Positions 9,414-18,480 of a DNA stretch of 64,000 nt are shown here, piece by piece; the stretch's first letter is position 1; the number at the start of each line of letters is the position of its first letter. The notes below the pieces were generated by a model. The model searched no databases and was not told where the DNA came from. It worked only from the letters and a program-made list of their open reading frames with translations. The position numbers and the translations under genes were made by a program. The DNA is from CAYQJL01 sp964573295 (GTDB lineage: Bacteria > Eisenbacteria > RBG-16-71-46 > CAIMUX01 > WJJG01): positions 1 to 64,000 of the forward strand of contig CAZNJE010000005.1 in NCBI GenBank assembly GCA_964573295.1, given 5' to 3'.

Positions 9414-12400
9414 ATGATACGTCTCGCCGTCCGACGGCCGGTAGCCACCGCAATGGTTTGTCTGGGATTGATGTTGATCGGGGTCGTATCCCTGGAACGG
9501 ATTCCGGTCGACCTGCTGCCGGAGATCAACTACCCGCGGCTCACCGTCGTTACCCAGTACCCCGATGTGCAGGCTGAGGACGTCGAGCGCCTCGTGACCG
9601 TGCCGCTCGAGGCGGCCGTGACCTCACTTGCGCGCGTTCGCCGCGTGGAGTCCCGCTCACGGGAGGGGCTCTCCACGATTACGGTCGAGTACGAATGGGG
9701 CACGGACATGGAGTTCTCCGCGCTGCACCTGCGCGAAGCGCTCGACCGGGTCGCCTTCCGCAACGACTATCCCGAAAACGCCGAGCGCCCGCTGATCCTG
9801 CGCTGGGATCCTTCGGCCCGTCCGGTGAGCATCATGGTCCTGGAAGGCGAGAAGCCGCTGCGCGAGATGACCGAGTTCGCCACCGAGGTGGTCAAGCCCG
9901 CACTGGAACAGATCCAGGGCATCTCGCAGGCCGAGGTCGTCGGTGGTCTGGACCGGGAGATCCGCGTCGAGCCCGATCCGGAGAAGCTGCGCATCTACAA
10001 CCTAACGATGGACGAAATCGCGCAGGCGCTGCAGCGCGCCAACATCTCCTTCCCCGGCGGGCGGGTGCGTCAGGGGCCGCTGCACTTGTCGCTGCGCATC
10101 ATCGGGGAGTTCGAGTCGCTGCAGGAGATCGGCGAGACCGCCATCACGCGCCCGGGCGCAAGCCCCTTGCGCATCAGCGATGTGGCCCGCATCGTCGATG
10201 GGGTCAAGGACCCCGAGGGGGCGACCCTGCTGCACTCGGACGAGGTGGTCTCGCTGCTGCTCTACAAGGAGGTCGGCGCCAACACGATCCGGGTGGCCGA
10301 AGAGGTCGATACGGTCGTCGATCTGCTGAAGGGGCAATACGAGGACTTCGAGTGCGAGTTCGTCTATCGGGACGCCGAGTTCATCGAGGCCAGCTTCAGT
10401 GGTCTGGTTCAGAGCCTGGTCTTCGGCGCTTGCCTGGCCTTCCTGGTGCTGTTCTTCTTCCTGCGCGACCCGCGCAGCCCGCTGGTGGTGGGCATCGCCA
10501 TCCCGGCCTCGATCGTCGTCACCTTCGCCTTCCTGTATCTGGTCGACGTCAAGCTCAACCTGATGTCCCTGGGCGGCCTGTCTCTGGCAGCCGGTATGCT
10601 GGTTGACAACGCCATCATCGTGATCGAGAACATCACGCGTCACCTGCGCGAGGGCCCGCGGCACGGGCGTGGGCGAGGACGCTCGCCGGTGTCGGCGCAT
10701 GCGCCGGGTGCCGCGCCGAGCGCCGCGCCGGGCAGAGCATCGGGGCAGACGGCGACGCCGCCAGCTCGCTCACCGATCACGCCTCCGGCCGGCCGTTCTC
10801 CCTTGATCGCGGAGTTGGAAGGCCTCTCGGGCCCCGAGCTGGTCAAGGCCGCGGCGGTGACCGGATCGCGCGAGGTGAGCGGGGCGGTGATCGCCTCTAC
10901 GTTGACCACCGTCGCGGTCTTCTTCCCCGTCGTCTATGTTTCGGGAGTGGCCGGCGAGTTCTTCCGCGACCAGGCCCTCACGGTGACCTTCTCCCTGCTC
11001 ATCTCGGCCGTCACCGCGCTCTTGCTGCAGCCCACCCTCGCCGCGCGACTCTTGAAGGAGAAGGAGATCGCGCCGCGGGGTCCCTTCCGGCTCTTCACCT
11101 GGATGATCCACAAGCTCTACGACCTTTATCACCGAGTGCTCGAGCATACGCTGGATCACAAGCTGCTGTGGGCGGCCGGTCTGCTCCTCTACCTGGCCGT
11201 CGCCGGCATCGTCGGCTGGGGCCTGCCCCGCAGCTTCTTGCCCGAACGCAGCACGGGCGACATGTCGCTCTACCTGGAGATGCCGGCCGGCACGCCGCTG
11301 GAGGAGACCACCGAGGTCGCCAGGCGCATTGGTGAGGAGATCGAGGCCCTGCCGCAGGTGCAAACCGTTTTCGCGCAGGTGGGCACGACCGAGCGAACGC
11401 TGGCAGCGGTCAAGGAGTACACCGCCGCCCACACCACGAAGCTGCGCATCATCATGACACCCGGCCGCTCGGGCAAGGGCGACGTGGAGGCGCTCGAGAA
11501 TCACGTGGACGCCTACCTCGAGCAGTTCCCCTCGGTGGTCCACGCCTTCCGCGAGGAGGGGATCGGATTGCGCGAGATCCTGGGCAGCGACAGCGCGCCG
11601 ATCAACCTGGGCGTCATGGCCGAGGAGCCACTGGCCGCCGTACGGGCCGCCGAGGATCTGATCGAGGAGCTCCGCGGCATCGAGGGCCTCCACGACCTCT
11701 CGATGGACCGGATCCTGGGCACGCCGATCATGGCGATGCGCATCGATCGCGCCGAGGCCATTCGCAGCGGTCTGGACCCGGAGTTCCTGGTGCGGGAGTT
11801 GCGGAGCCGGATCCAGGGTGTGGTGGCCACGGCCTTCAACGAGGCCGAACAACGCATCGACATCGCGGTGCGGTTCGAGGAAGAGGAGCGCGAGAACCTG
11901 GCCGCTGTCTTGAACACGCCGGTGGAGGTCAGCCCGGGGCGCATGATCAGCCTCGGCCGCTATGTCGAGACCACCGAGGAAGTGCCGGTGCGTGAGCTCG
12001 TGCGGCGTGACCAGCGCCGGATGGTCACGGTCACCGGTGATGTGCGCGGGCGCCGCACCGATCACGTGCGCCGCGATGTGCACCAGGCGGTGGCCGAGAC
12101 CGGGATCCCGCCCGACATCCGAATCATCGAGGCGGGTGAACAGAAGGAGATCAACGAGAGTTTCCGCGAGCTCGGCTATGCGCTCCTGCTGGCCGTCCTG
12201 ATCGTCTACATGATCCTCGCCGGGATGTTCGAGTCGTTCCTCGATCCGCTGCTGATCGCCTTCGTCCTGCCGATCGGCGTGGGTGGAGCGGCGATGACGT
12301 TGGGCGTTTTCGGCCAGTCGGTCAACATCCTCTCGCTGATCGGGCTCATCGCCCTGATCGGAATCAGCGTCAACGACGCGATCGTCAAGGTCGACACCAT

Positions 12401-12704
12401 CCGTCGTCTCAGGCGCGAGGGGATGGCCCTGCGCCCGGCGATCTACGAGGGCAGCCGGCTGCGATTCCGGCCGATCCTGATGACGACGGTCACCACCGTG
12501 ACCGGCATGATTCCGATGGCGATCGGCCTGGGCTCGGGCGAGCAGCTTCAGCGTCCGCTGGCCTTGACCATCATCGGCGGCCTGAGCCTGGCCACGATGC
12601 TGACGCTCTTCTTCACGCCCTTGCTCTACGAGTGGGCTCACGCGCGCGAAGCGGCCCACCCGCGCGAAGCGGTCCGCGAGAGCGTGAGCGGGACAGAGCC
12701 ATGA
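9414..12704 (+). CDS. RND efflux transporter, first pump subunit
   Basis: A 1096-residue inner-membrane RND permease of the AcrB/MdtB type that would export substrates using the proton gradient. It starts with the family pattern IRLAVRRPVATAMVCLGL, includes the porter region and two six-helix blocks, and has GMLVDNAIIVIENITRH in the TM4 region, where AcrB has the proton-relay Asp pair. The mirrored segment in the second half is GISVNDAIVKVDTIRR. An unusual Pro/Ala/Arg-rich insert of about 60 residues (nucleotides about 10660-10800) follows TM4. The gene overlaps the next pump gene by ATGA, implying translational coupling. Confidence 0.92.
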   Translation: MIRLAVRRPVATAMVCLGLMLIGVVSLERIPVDLLPEINYPRLTVVTQYPDVQAEDVERLVTVPLEAAVTSLARVRRVESRSREGLSTITVEYEWGTDMEFSALHLREALDRVAFRNDYPENAERPLILRWDPSARPVSIMVLEGEKPLREMTEFATEVVKPALEQIQGISQAEVVGGLDREIRVEPDPEKLRIYNLTMDEIAQALQRANISFPGGRVRQGPLHLSLRIIGEFESLQEIGETAITRPGASPLRISDVARIVDGVKDPEGATLLHSDEVVSLLLYKEVGANTIRVAEEVDTVVDLLKGQYEDFECEFVYRDAEFIEASFSGLVQSLVFGACLAFLVLFFFLRDPRSPLVVGIAIPASIVVTFAFLYLVDVKLNLMSLGGLSLAAGMLVDNAIIVIENITRHLREGPRHGRGRGRSPVSAHAPGAAPSAAPGRASGQTATPPARSPITPPAGRSPLIAELEGLSGPELVKAAAVTGSREVSGAVIASTLTTVAVFFPVVYVSGVAGEFFRDQALTVTFSLLISAVTALLLQPTLAARLLKEKEIAPRGPFRLFTWMIHKLYDLYHRVLEHTLDHKLLWAAGLLLYLAVAGIVGWGLPRSFLPERSTGDMSLYLEMPAGTPLEETTEVARRIGEEIEALPQVQTVFAQVGTTERTLAAVKEYTAAHTTKLRIIMTPGRSGKGDVEALENHVDAYLEQFPSVVHAFREEGIGLREILGSDSAPINLGVMAEEPLAAVRAAEDLIEELRGIEGLHDLSMDRILGTPIMAMRIDRAEAIRSGLDPEFLVRELRSRIQGVVATAFNEAEQRIDIAVRFEEEERENLAAVLNTPVEVSPGRMISLGRYVETTEEVPVRELVRRDQRRMVTVTGDVRGRRTDHVRRDVHQAVAETGIPPDIRIIEAGEQKEINESFRELGYALLLAVLIVYMILAGMFESFLDPLLIAFVLPIGVGGAAMTLGVFGQSVNILSLIGLIALIGISVNDAIVKVDTIRRLRREGMALRPAIYEGSRLRFRPILMTTVTTVTGMIPMAIGLGSGEQLQRPLALTIIGGLSLATMLTLFFTPLLYEWAHAREAAHPREAVRESVSGTEP

Positions 12705-15700
12705 CGCGGCTGCTGCTCGACCGTCCGGTCACCACCTGGGTCTTCTTTGCCGCCCTGGTGGTGCTGGGCGTCTACGCCTGCCCCAAGCTGCGCGTGGAGT
12801 CGATGCCCGAGGTCGAGCTGCCCTCGGTGACGGTGGCGACCAACTGGACGGGCGCCTCGCCGACCGCCGTGCACCGTTCGATCACGGTGCCCATCGAAGA
12901 GGCCGTGCGCCGCGTGCACGGCATCGAGGAGGTCGTGGCCCGCAGCTATCCGGGCCGTTCGATGGTCGATGTGTCCTTCCGCCGCGACATCAATGTCGAG
13001 TACGCGCGTCTGGAATTGGCCGAGCAGCTCGGCGCGGTGCGCCAGAGTTTGCCCAGCAGCGCGCAGCCCCCGCAGATCGTGGGTGATGTGCCCGACGAGT
13101 TCGAGACCGAGGAGTTCTTCTCGGTTTCGCTGACCTCCTCGCTGGATCCGAACGATCTTCGGGCCGAGGCTGAGAAGTGGATCGTGCCCCAGGTCATGGG
13201 CATCGACGGGGTGGCCAGCGCACAGATCCGCGGCGGGGCCGACCGGGTGCTGCGCGTCATTCTGGATCGCGAGAAAATAGAGCTGCAACAGCTCTCGGCC
13301 GACGCCATCCTGAGGTCGATCCTGAGCATGGACGATATCGCCGCCGGCGGGGTCGTTCGGCGCGGGCCGGTCGAGCTGCTGGTCAGCATCCGCGATGAGT
13401 CGAACGTGCAGGCCTTTCACGACCTGGTCATCGACCGGCGCGGCGAGCGGCTCATCCGGCTCTCCGAGGTCGCTACGATCCAGTGGGAACACGAGGACCC
13501 GATCTACCTGGTTCGCGTGAACGGCAAGAACCTGGTTCAGCTTCACGTGGACAAGCGGCGGGGCAGCAATGCGGTTACCGTCAGCCGGGCGATTCGATCG
13601 AAGCTGCCGCAGATCGAGGCAACGCTGCCCTTCCCGGTCGAGTTCGAGGTGGATGAGGATGCCGGTGAGGATCTCGAGCAGAAACTGGTCGAGCTGGTCT
13701 ACCGGTCGCTGCTCATTCTGGGCATCCTGCTCGTGTTGCTATTGATCTCCATGCGCAGCTTACCGCTCGCCGGTACGGTGATCGCCTCGATCCTTCTGGC
13801 CGTGGTGATCAGTCTGAGCCTGTTCTACTTTCTGGGGATCTCGGTCAACTTCATCACGATCTCGGGGCTCACGGTCTGCTTCGGGATGATCCTCGACAAC
13901 AGTATCCTGGTTCTCGACAGCGTGCACCGTCGCGTGGGGGAGTCGGTAGGCGGCTTCAGCGCCGGTTGGCGCTCCCGTTTGTCTCCGCGCCGCGCATTGC
14001 GGGAGATCACCCGCGGCGCGAACGAGGTAGCCTTTCCGATTCTGGGGACCACGTTGACGACGATGGTGGCCTTCCTCTCCTTCGTGTTCCTCTCGGGCCG
14101 CCTCTCGCTCTACTACGCCCCGCTGGCCGTGGCCGTGGCGACGGCGATGGGCGCCTCGATCCTGGTGGCACTTGGCTGGATGCCGGTGGCCCTGCGTACC
14201 GTCTGGCTGCGCGGTGTGGGGCGGGTACGGGCTGCGCTGGATGAACGCGATCGTGCCGGTGAGGGCGAGGGCGTTACCGCGGAGACAGGCCGGATAACGG
14301 GCACCACCGAAGCGAACGGCGACGATGGTGGCAGTGGGATCAGCGGCGGTGGTGGCATCAACGGCCCGGTCGTGCTGCATTCGGAAGAGCCGCCGAGCCG
14401 GTTCGAGCGGTTCGTGGGCGTGACACTCAAACTGTGGTGGATCGCAACGCCACTGGCGCTGGCCAGCCTCGTGGCCGGCTACTACATCTATCACGAGAAG
14501 GTCAACAAGGGCGGTTTCTTCCGCATGCCCGAGCGCGAGGAGCTGATCGTCTCCCTGCGTCTGCCCGAGGGTACCGACATCTTGATGACCTACGAGACGA
14601 CCAAGCGGTTCGAGCATGAGCTGCTCCCGGTGCCCGAGGGCGCGCAGGTCACCATGACCGCCTACCGCAACTACGGGCGCATGAACATCCGCTTCGAAGA
14701 AGAGCAGATGAAGACCGAACTCCCGCTCATGTACCGCTATCGCTTGATCGATCTGGCCGAGAAAATGGCGGGCATGGGGATCTACATCGCGGGCTTCGAC
14801 GAGCAGGCTTACGTCAAGGGCTTCTTCGGCGGTATGCACAACAACTCGACGATCCGTGTCACCGGCTACAACTCGAAGTACCTCGAGCGGATCACGGACG
14901 ATATCTACGAGAAGGTTCGCCGCGTGCGCCGCGTGCGTCACGCCCGGGTTCTGAACGACATGCGCTTCCTCTACTCGCCGCAGGAGGAGTCGGTGATCAC
15001 GATCCATCGCGACAGGCTCAAGGACCTGGACGTGAGCGTGGCCGAGGTGGTCGGATTGCTGCGGCGGATCATCGGCGGCGACTACCCCACGAGCATGATC
15101 ATCGGCGGTGAGTCCGAGCGCATGCAGTTACGCTACGATGACGCCGACGAGATCGAGTTCTCCGGGATCGCCGATCGCATCGTCCGCACCTCGAGCGGGA
15201 AACGGGTGCGACTGGGGGATATCCTATCACTCGAGACGATCGGGTTGGCCGGCCCCATCGTGCGCGAGGATCAGCGTTACGCGCGCTACGTGAGCTGGGA
15301 GTACGTCGGCACCGAGTCGATGCGATCCAGCTTCATCCGCCGGACCCTGGCCGGGCTCGAACTACCCTACGGTTACGCGGCAGAGGAGCCCGAGCAAACC
15401 AACCTCACCGAGGAAGAGGAAGAAGAGCTCACCCTGATGCTCGTTCTCGCGGTGGCCTTCATCTTCATGATCCTGGCCGGACTCTTCGAGAGCCTGACGC
15501 TGCCGTTCCTCGTGCTCGTGTCGGTACCGATGTCGCTGGTGGGCGTTTTTCTGATCTTCTGGTTGACCGACACGACCTTCGACTCCTCCGCCCACATCGG
15601 CCTCATCCTGCTCTTCGGCATCGTGGTCAACAATGCCATCCTGCTCGTGGCGCGCTACCGGACCGAGGCACGTGAGCGCATGCGGCGCTGGCTACTGGGC

Positions 15701-16096
15701 CGAAGAGAGGCCCGTGCCGGCGGCGATGAGGCCGAGCTCTCCGTGGATGAGCGTCTGTTGCCCCGCGGGCCGTTTGGCCTGCGTAAGCTGCCGCTGGCGG
15801 AACGCGTGGAGGTGCTGAAGGCCTCGGTCTGTCACGGCACCCGTGTGCGGCTTCGGTCGATCCTGCTGACGAGTGGCACGACGATCGTGGGGCTGGCCCC
15901 GCTGCTCATTCGCTTCGATGAACTCGAAGGCCGCGACATCTGGGAGAACCTGGCGCTCTCCTCGATCGGCGGCCTGACCGCAAGCGTCGTCTTGATCCTC
16001 CTCTCCCTGCCGGCGGCCTACTACGTCTGGGTGCGTATTGCCTGGTTCCTCTACGAGCGGGTGCTGCGCAAGGGGCGCCGGGACGTGATGTCCTAG
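12701..16096 (+). CDS. RND efflux transporter, second pump subunit
   Basis: A second RND permease of 1131 residues, so the pair resembles MdtBC-type two-pump systems. The ATG at 12701 overlaps the stop of the first pump gene (ATGA), which makes it preferable to a longer in-frame start. It opens with MTRLLLDRPVTTWVFF and carries GMILDNSILVLDSVHR and GIVVNNAILLVARYR in the two TM4-like positions, so the proton-relay residues differ between the two subunits. A Gly/Thr/Ser-rich insert lies at nucleotides about 14240-14370. The substrate cannot be read from the sequence. Confidence 0.92.
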   Translation: MTRLLLDRPVTTWVFFAALVVLGVYACPKLRVESMPEVELPSVTVATNWTGASPTAVHRSITVPIEEAVRRVHGIEEVVARSYPGRSMVDVSFRRDINVEYARLELAEQLGAVRQSLPSSAQPPQIVGDVPDEFETEEFFSVSLTSSLDPNDLRAEAEKWIVPQVMGIDGVASAQIRGGADRVLRVILDREKIELQQLSADAILRSILSMDDIAAGGVVRRGPVELLVSIRDESNVQAFHDLVIDRRGERLIRLSEVATIQWEHEDPIYLVRVNGKNLVQLHVDKRRGSNAVTVSRAIRSKLPQIEATLPFPVEFEVDEDAGEDLEQKLVELVYRSLLILGILLVLLLISMRSLPLAGTVIASILLAVVISLSLFYFLGISVNFITISGLTVCFGMILDNSILVLDSVHRRVGESVGGFSAGWRSRLSPRRALREITRGANEVAFPILGTTLTTMVAFLSFVFLSGRLSLYYAPLAVAVATAMGASILVALGWMPVALRTVWLRGVGRVRAALDERDRAGEGEGVTAETGRITGTTEANGDDGGSGISGGGGINGPVVLHSEEPPSRFERFVGVTLKLWWIATPLALASLVAGYYIYHEKVNKGGFFRMPEREELIVSLRLPEGTDILMTYETTKRFEHELLPVPEGAQVTMTAYRNYGRMNIRFEEEQMKTELPLMYRYRLIDLAEKMAGMGIYIAGFDEQAYVKGFFGGMHNNSTIRVTGYNSKYLERITDDIYEKVRRVRRVRHARVLNDMRFLYSPQEESVITIHRDRLKDLDVSVAEVVGLLRRIIGGDYPTSMIIGGESERMQLRYDDADEIEFSGIADRIVRTSSGKRVRLGDILSLETIGLAGPIVREDQRYARYVSWEYVGTESMRSSFIRRTLAGLELPYGYAAEEPEQTNLTEEEEEELTLMLVLAVAFIFMILAGLFESLTLPFLVLVSVPMSLVGVFLIFWLTDTTFDSSAHIGLILLFGIVVNNAILLVARYRTEARERMRRWLLGRREARAGGDEAELSVDERLLPRGPFGLRKLPLAERVEVLKASVCHGTRVRLRSILLTSGTTIVGLAPLLIRFDELEGRDIWENLALSSIGGLTASVVLILLSLPAAYYVWVRIAWFLYERVLRKGRRDVMS

Positions 16097-16453
16097 TCTC
16101 CTTGGCTTGGCTACCCGGCGTCACCGCTGGTGGGGTGCTGTAGGTGGCAGGACAAGGACGGCACCTCGGACGCGGAACAGAGCATGGCAGGCGTGCCTGG
16201 GGCCGGGAAGCTCGGGCCGGCTTGGCTCGGGCCGGCTCTACTCGGGCCGGCTCTACTCGGGCCGGCTTGGCTCGGGGCGGCTCTACTCGGGGCGGCTCTA
16301 CTCGGTCCGGGAAGCTAGGGGAGGGAGGCTAAGGCCGAGAGGAGGCTGACGGGATTTCGCCTCGCATGATATACTGCATCTAAGTGGAGCCATTCGGTCA
16401 TGTCATGTGCCGATGATCCCGTTCCCGTACATCTCAACGAATGGAGGCACCCT
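16097..16453 (+). repeat. Intergenic region with 15-bp tandem array
   Basis: A 357-bp spacer after the efflux operon. At 16211-16315 there are seven 15-bp units alternating between ctcgggccggcttgg and ctcgggccggctcta. The array is open in several frames, but no frame has a ribosome-binding site or similarity to a protein, so I call it non-coding. The rest holds the promoter of the next gene. Confidence 0.8.
16346..16375 (+). promoter_or_regulatory. Candidate extended -10 promoter
   Basis: TATACT at 16370-16375 is preceded by TGA (extended -10 TGN), with CTGACG at 16346-16351 as a -35 element 18 bp away (4 of 6 matches to TTGACA). It lies about 80 bp upstream of the first beta-helix gene. Confidence 0.5.
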
Positions 16454-18292
16454 ATGCTCAGGGGCTTTTCTCGTTACCTCTGTCTGCCCTGCCTCGTTCT
16501 GATGACTCTCGCCCTGACGACGCCAGCGCCCCAGGCCGACGTGATCTACGTTGATGCCGGGGCAACCGGCCAGGGCGATGGAACGAGCTGGGAGGATGCG
16601 TATACCGATCTGCAACTCGCGCTCGATGCGGCGCCTGCCGCCGGCGATCAGATCTGGGTGGCGACCGGGGTCTACTACCCATCCGCGGAGGTGGGCGGGA
16701 CCGGCCAGCGCTACGCTTGCTTCTCGCTCGAGAACGGCGTGGCGCTCTATGGCGGCTTTGCCGGAGGAGAAGAGACGCTCGAAGAGCGTGATCCCGAGCT
16801 TCACCCGACCACGCTCTCCGGGGATGTCGGCGTGCCCGGCGAGATGACCGACAACTGCTACCACGTCTTCTACCACCCGGCCGACTCGAATCTCGACGAA
16901 ACGGCTGTCCTGGACGGTTTCGTGGTGACGGCCGGTTGCGCCAACGAGTCCGGGGGCGACTGCGCTCGGGGCGGAGGCATGTACAACGAAGATGCCTCGC
17001 CCACGGTTGTCAACTGCGTCTTCACCGGCAACGAAGCCTCGGCCGACTACTACTCCGACGGAGGGGCGGTGTGCAACCAGTTCGCATCGCCGCGCTTCAC
17101 CGACTGCGTCTTCACCGGCAACCTCTGCGGCCGCTACGGCGGGGCCGTGGCCAATATGTGGAACGCATCGCCCATCTTCGAGGACTGCGAGTTCAGCGAG
17201 AATCACGCCGGTCTGGAGGGCAGCGCGAACGGCTTCGCCGGCGCGCTGTATTCCTATGGCACGTGTAGCCCGACGGTTGCCGGCTGCACGTTCACCGGCA
17301 ACTCGGCCAATTTCGACGGGGGAGCGGTGGGCAACGACGGCTCGGGCGTCCTCGCCTACTTCGTGGATTGCCGATTCACGGGCAACACGGCGGTGCTCTA
17401 CGGTGGGGCGGTCTACAACCGCGGCGGCGCGGATCCGACCTTTGTGCAGTGCATCTTCGAGGGCAACGTGGGCACGGCAGGGAACGCGCACGGCGGCGCG
17501 ATGTACAATCACAATGCCAGTCCCATCATCAGCAACTGCGTCGTCTACGACAACCAGTCGGGTTGCGTGGGTGACGGCATCTACTGCTACCAATTTTCGG
17601 ATCCGGTGATCACGAACTGCATTATCTTGGGACAGGACGGGATCTACAGCGGCGGGGGCTCGGAGCCGAGCGTGACCTACTGCGCCATCGAACAAAGCGG
17701 CTTCGAGAATCCCGAATGGCACAATATCACGGGCGATCCGGGGCTAACCGATCCCCAGAGCGGCGACTTCCACCTCACCAGCAGTTCTGCGTGCATCGAT
17801 GCCGGCAGCAACGATGCCCTGCCACCGGATCTGGCCGATCTCGACGGCGATGGTGACACCGCCGAGCCGGTACCCTACGACTACTTCGGCGATGGGCGCC
17901 GGCACGACGTGCCCGAGGTGCCCGACACGGGCCAGGGCACGCCGCCGATTGTCGATATCGGCATCCACGAGGTGAGCGGCAGCGGTTCGGCCGTGCCCGA
18001 TCGAGCCGAATCGGTTCCCGTTCGTATCCGTCCGAATCCGGTTCACTTGGCCGGCCCGAGCACCTCGATCGAGTTCGACCTCCCGGCGCCGGCTCGCGTA
18101 AGAGTCGCGATCTACGATGCCGGCGGACGACTGATTCGCACGCTGGCCGACGGGGTTCGGCCGGCGGGCCCTCAGGTTCTGACCTGGGACGGCCGGGATG
18201 AGTGCGGGCATCCGGTGGCATCCGGTATCTATGCCTGCACGGTGCGCAGCGCCGAGCGCGCCGCGGTGCGAAGGCTGACGGTGGTGCGGTAG
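16454..18292 (+). CDS. Secreted beta-helix (polymorphic outer-membrane-type) protein with FlgD-like C-terminus
   Basis: A 612-residue exported protein. After a signal peptide (to about APQADVIYV) comes the segment VDAGATGQGDGTSWEDAYTD, typical of right-handed beta-helix surface proteins. Several beta-helix rungs follow with repeated SPTVVNCVFTGN / FTDCVFTGNLCG / PTVAGCTFTGNSA patterns, as in chlamydial Pmp repeats. The C-terminal roughly 90 residues form a FlgD/Ig-like domain (TWDGRDECGHPVASGIYACT), often a secretion or sorting module in FCB-group bacteria. The ATG at 16454 has GGAGG seven bases upstream. It is probably an adhesin or envelope protein; no enzyme motif is visible. Confidence 0.8.
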   Translation: MLRGFSRYLCLPCLVLMTLALTTPAPQADVIYVDAGATGQGDGTSWEDAYTDLQLALDAAPAAGDQIWVATGVYYPSAEVGGTGQRYACFSLENGVALYGGFAGGEETLEERDPELHPTTLSGDVGVPGEMTDNCYHVFYHPADSNLDETAVLDGFVVTAGCANESGGDCARGGGMYNEDASPTVVNCVFTGNEASADYYSDGGAVCNQFASPRFTDCVFTGNLCGRYGGAVANMWNASPIFEDCEFSENHAGLEGSANGFAGALYSYGTCSPTVAGCTFTGNSANFDGGAVGNDGSGVLAYFVDCRFTGNTAVLYGGAVYNRGGADPTFVQCIFEGNVGTAGNAHGGAMYNHNASPIISNCVVYDNQSGCVGDGIYCYQFSDPVITNCIILGQDGIYSGGGSEPSVTYCAIEQSGFENPEWHNITGDPGLTDPQSGDFHLTSSSACIDAGSNDALPPDLADLDGDGDTAEPVPYDYFGDGRRHDVPEVPDTGQGTPPIVDIGIHEVSGSGSAVPDRAESVPVRIRPNPVHLAGPSTSIEFDLPAPARVRVAIYDAGGRLIRTLADGVRPAGPQVLTWDGRDECGHPVASGIYACTVRSAERAAVRRLTVVR

Positions 18293-18395
18293 TAGCGAGG
18301 GATAGGGCGTTTGCGCTGTGGCCTCAGCCCGCCTTCTCATGGTCGGGAAGAAGGTTTCCGTAGGGCAAAGAAGCCAGTGCAGGCACACGTGTATA

Positions 18396-18404
18396 TGCTA
18401 TAAT
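18396..18404 (+). promoter_or_regulatory. Extended -10 promoter of the second beta-helix gene
   Basis: The sequence tgcTATAAT is a perfect extended -10 element (TGN-TATAAT) about 77 bp upstream of the TTG start at 18481. No good -35 box is present, as expected when an extended -10 is used. Confidence 0.55.
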
Positions 18405-18480
18405 GTTACGTTCTTGGCTTGATTGCCGAGGGTAGACCAGACGACATCGTTGACATCAGCATCCTTGAAGGAGGACTACC

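Noticed and set aside
10770..12659. 629-residue minus-strand open frame
   Set aside because: It is antisense to the RND pump gene, whose protein is clearly conserved; composition (His/Asp/Arg/Gln-rich) is typical of shadow frames.
16107..16349. Small protein in the 15-bp array
   Set aside because: Three frames are equally open because the unit is 15 bp; none has a ribosome-binding site or a protein-like sequence outside the repeat.
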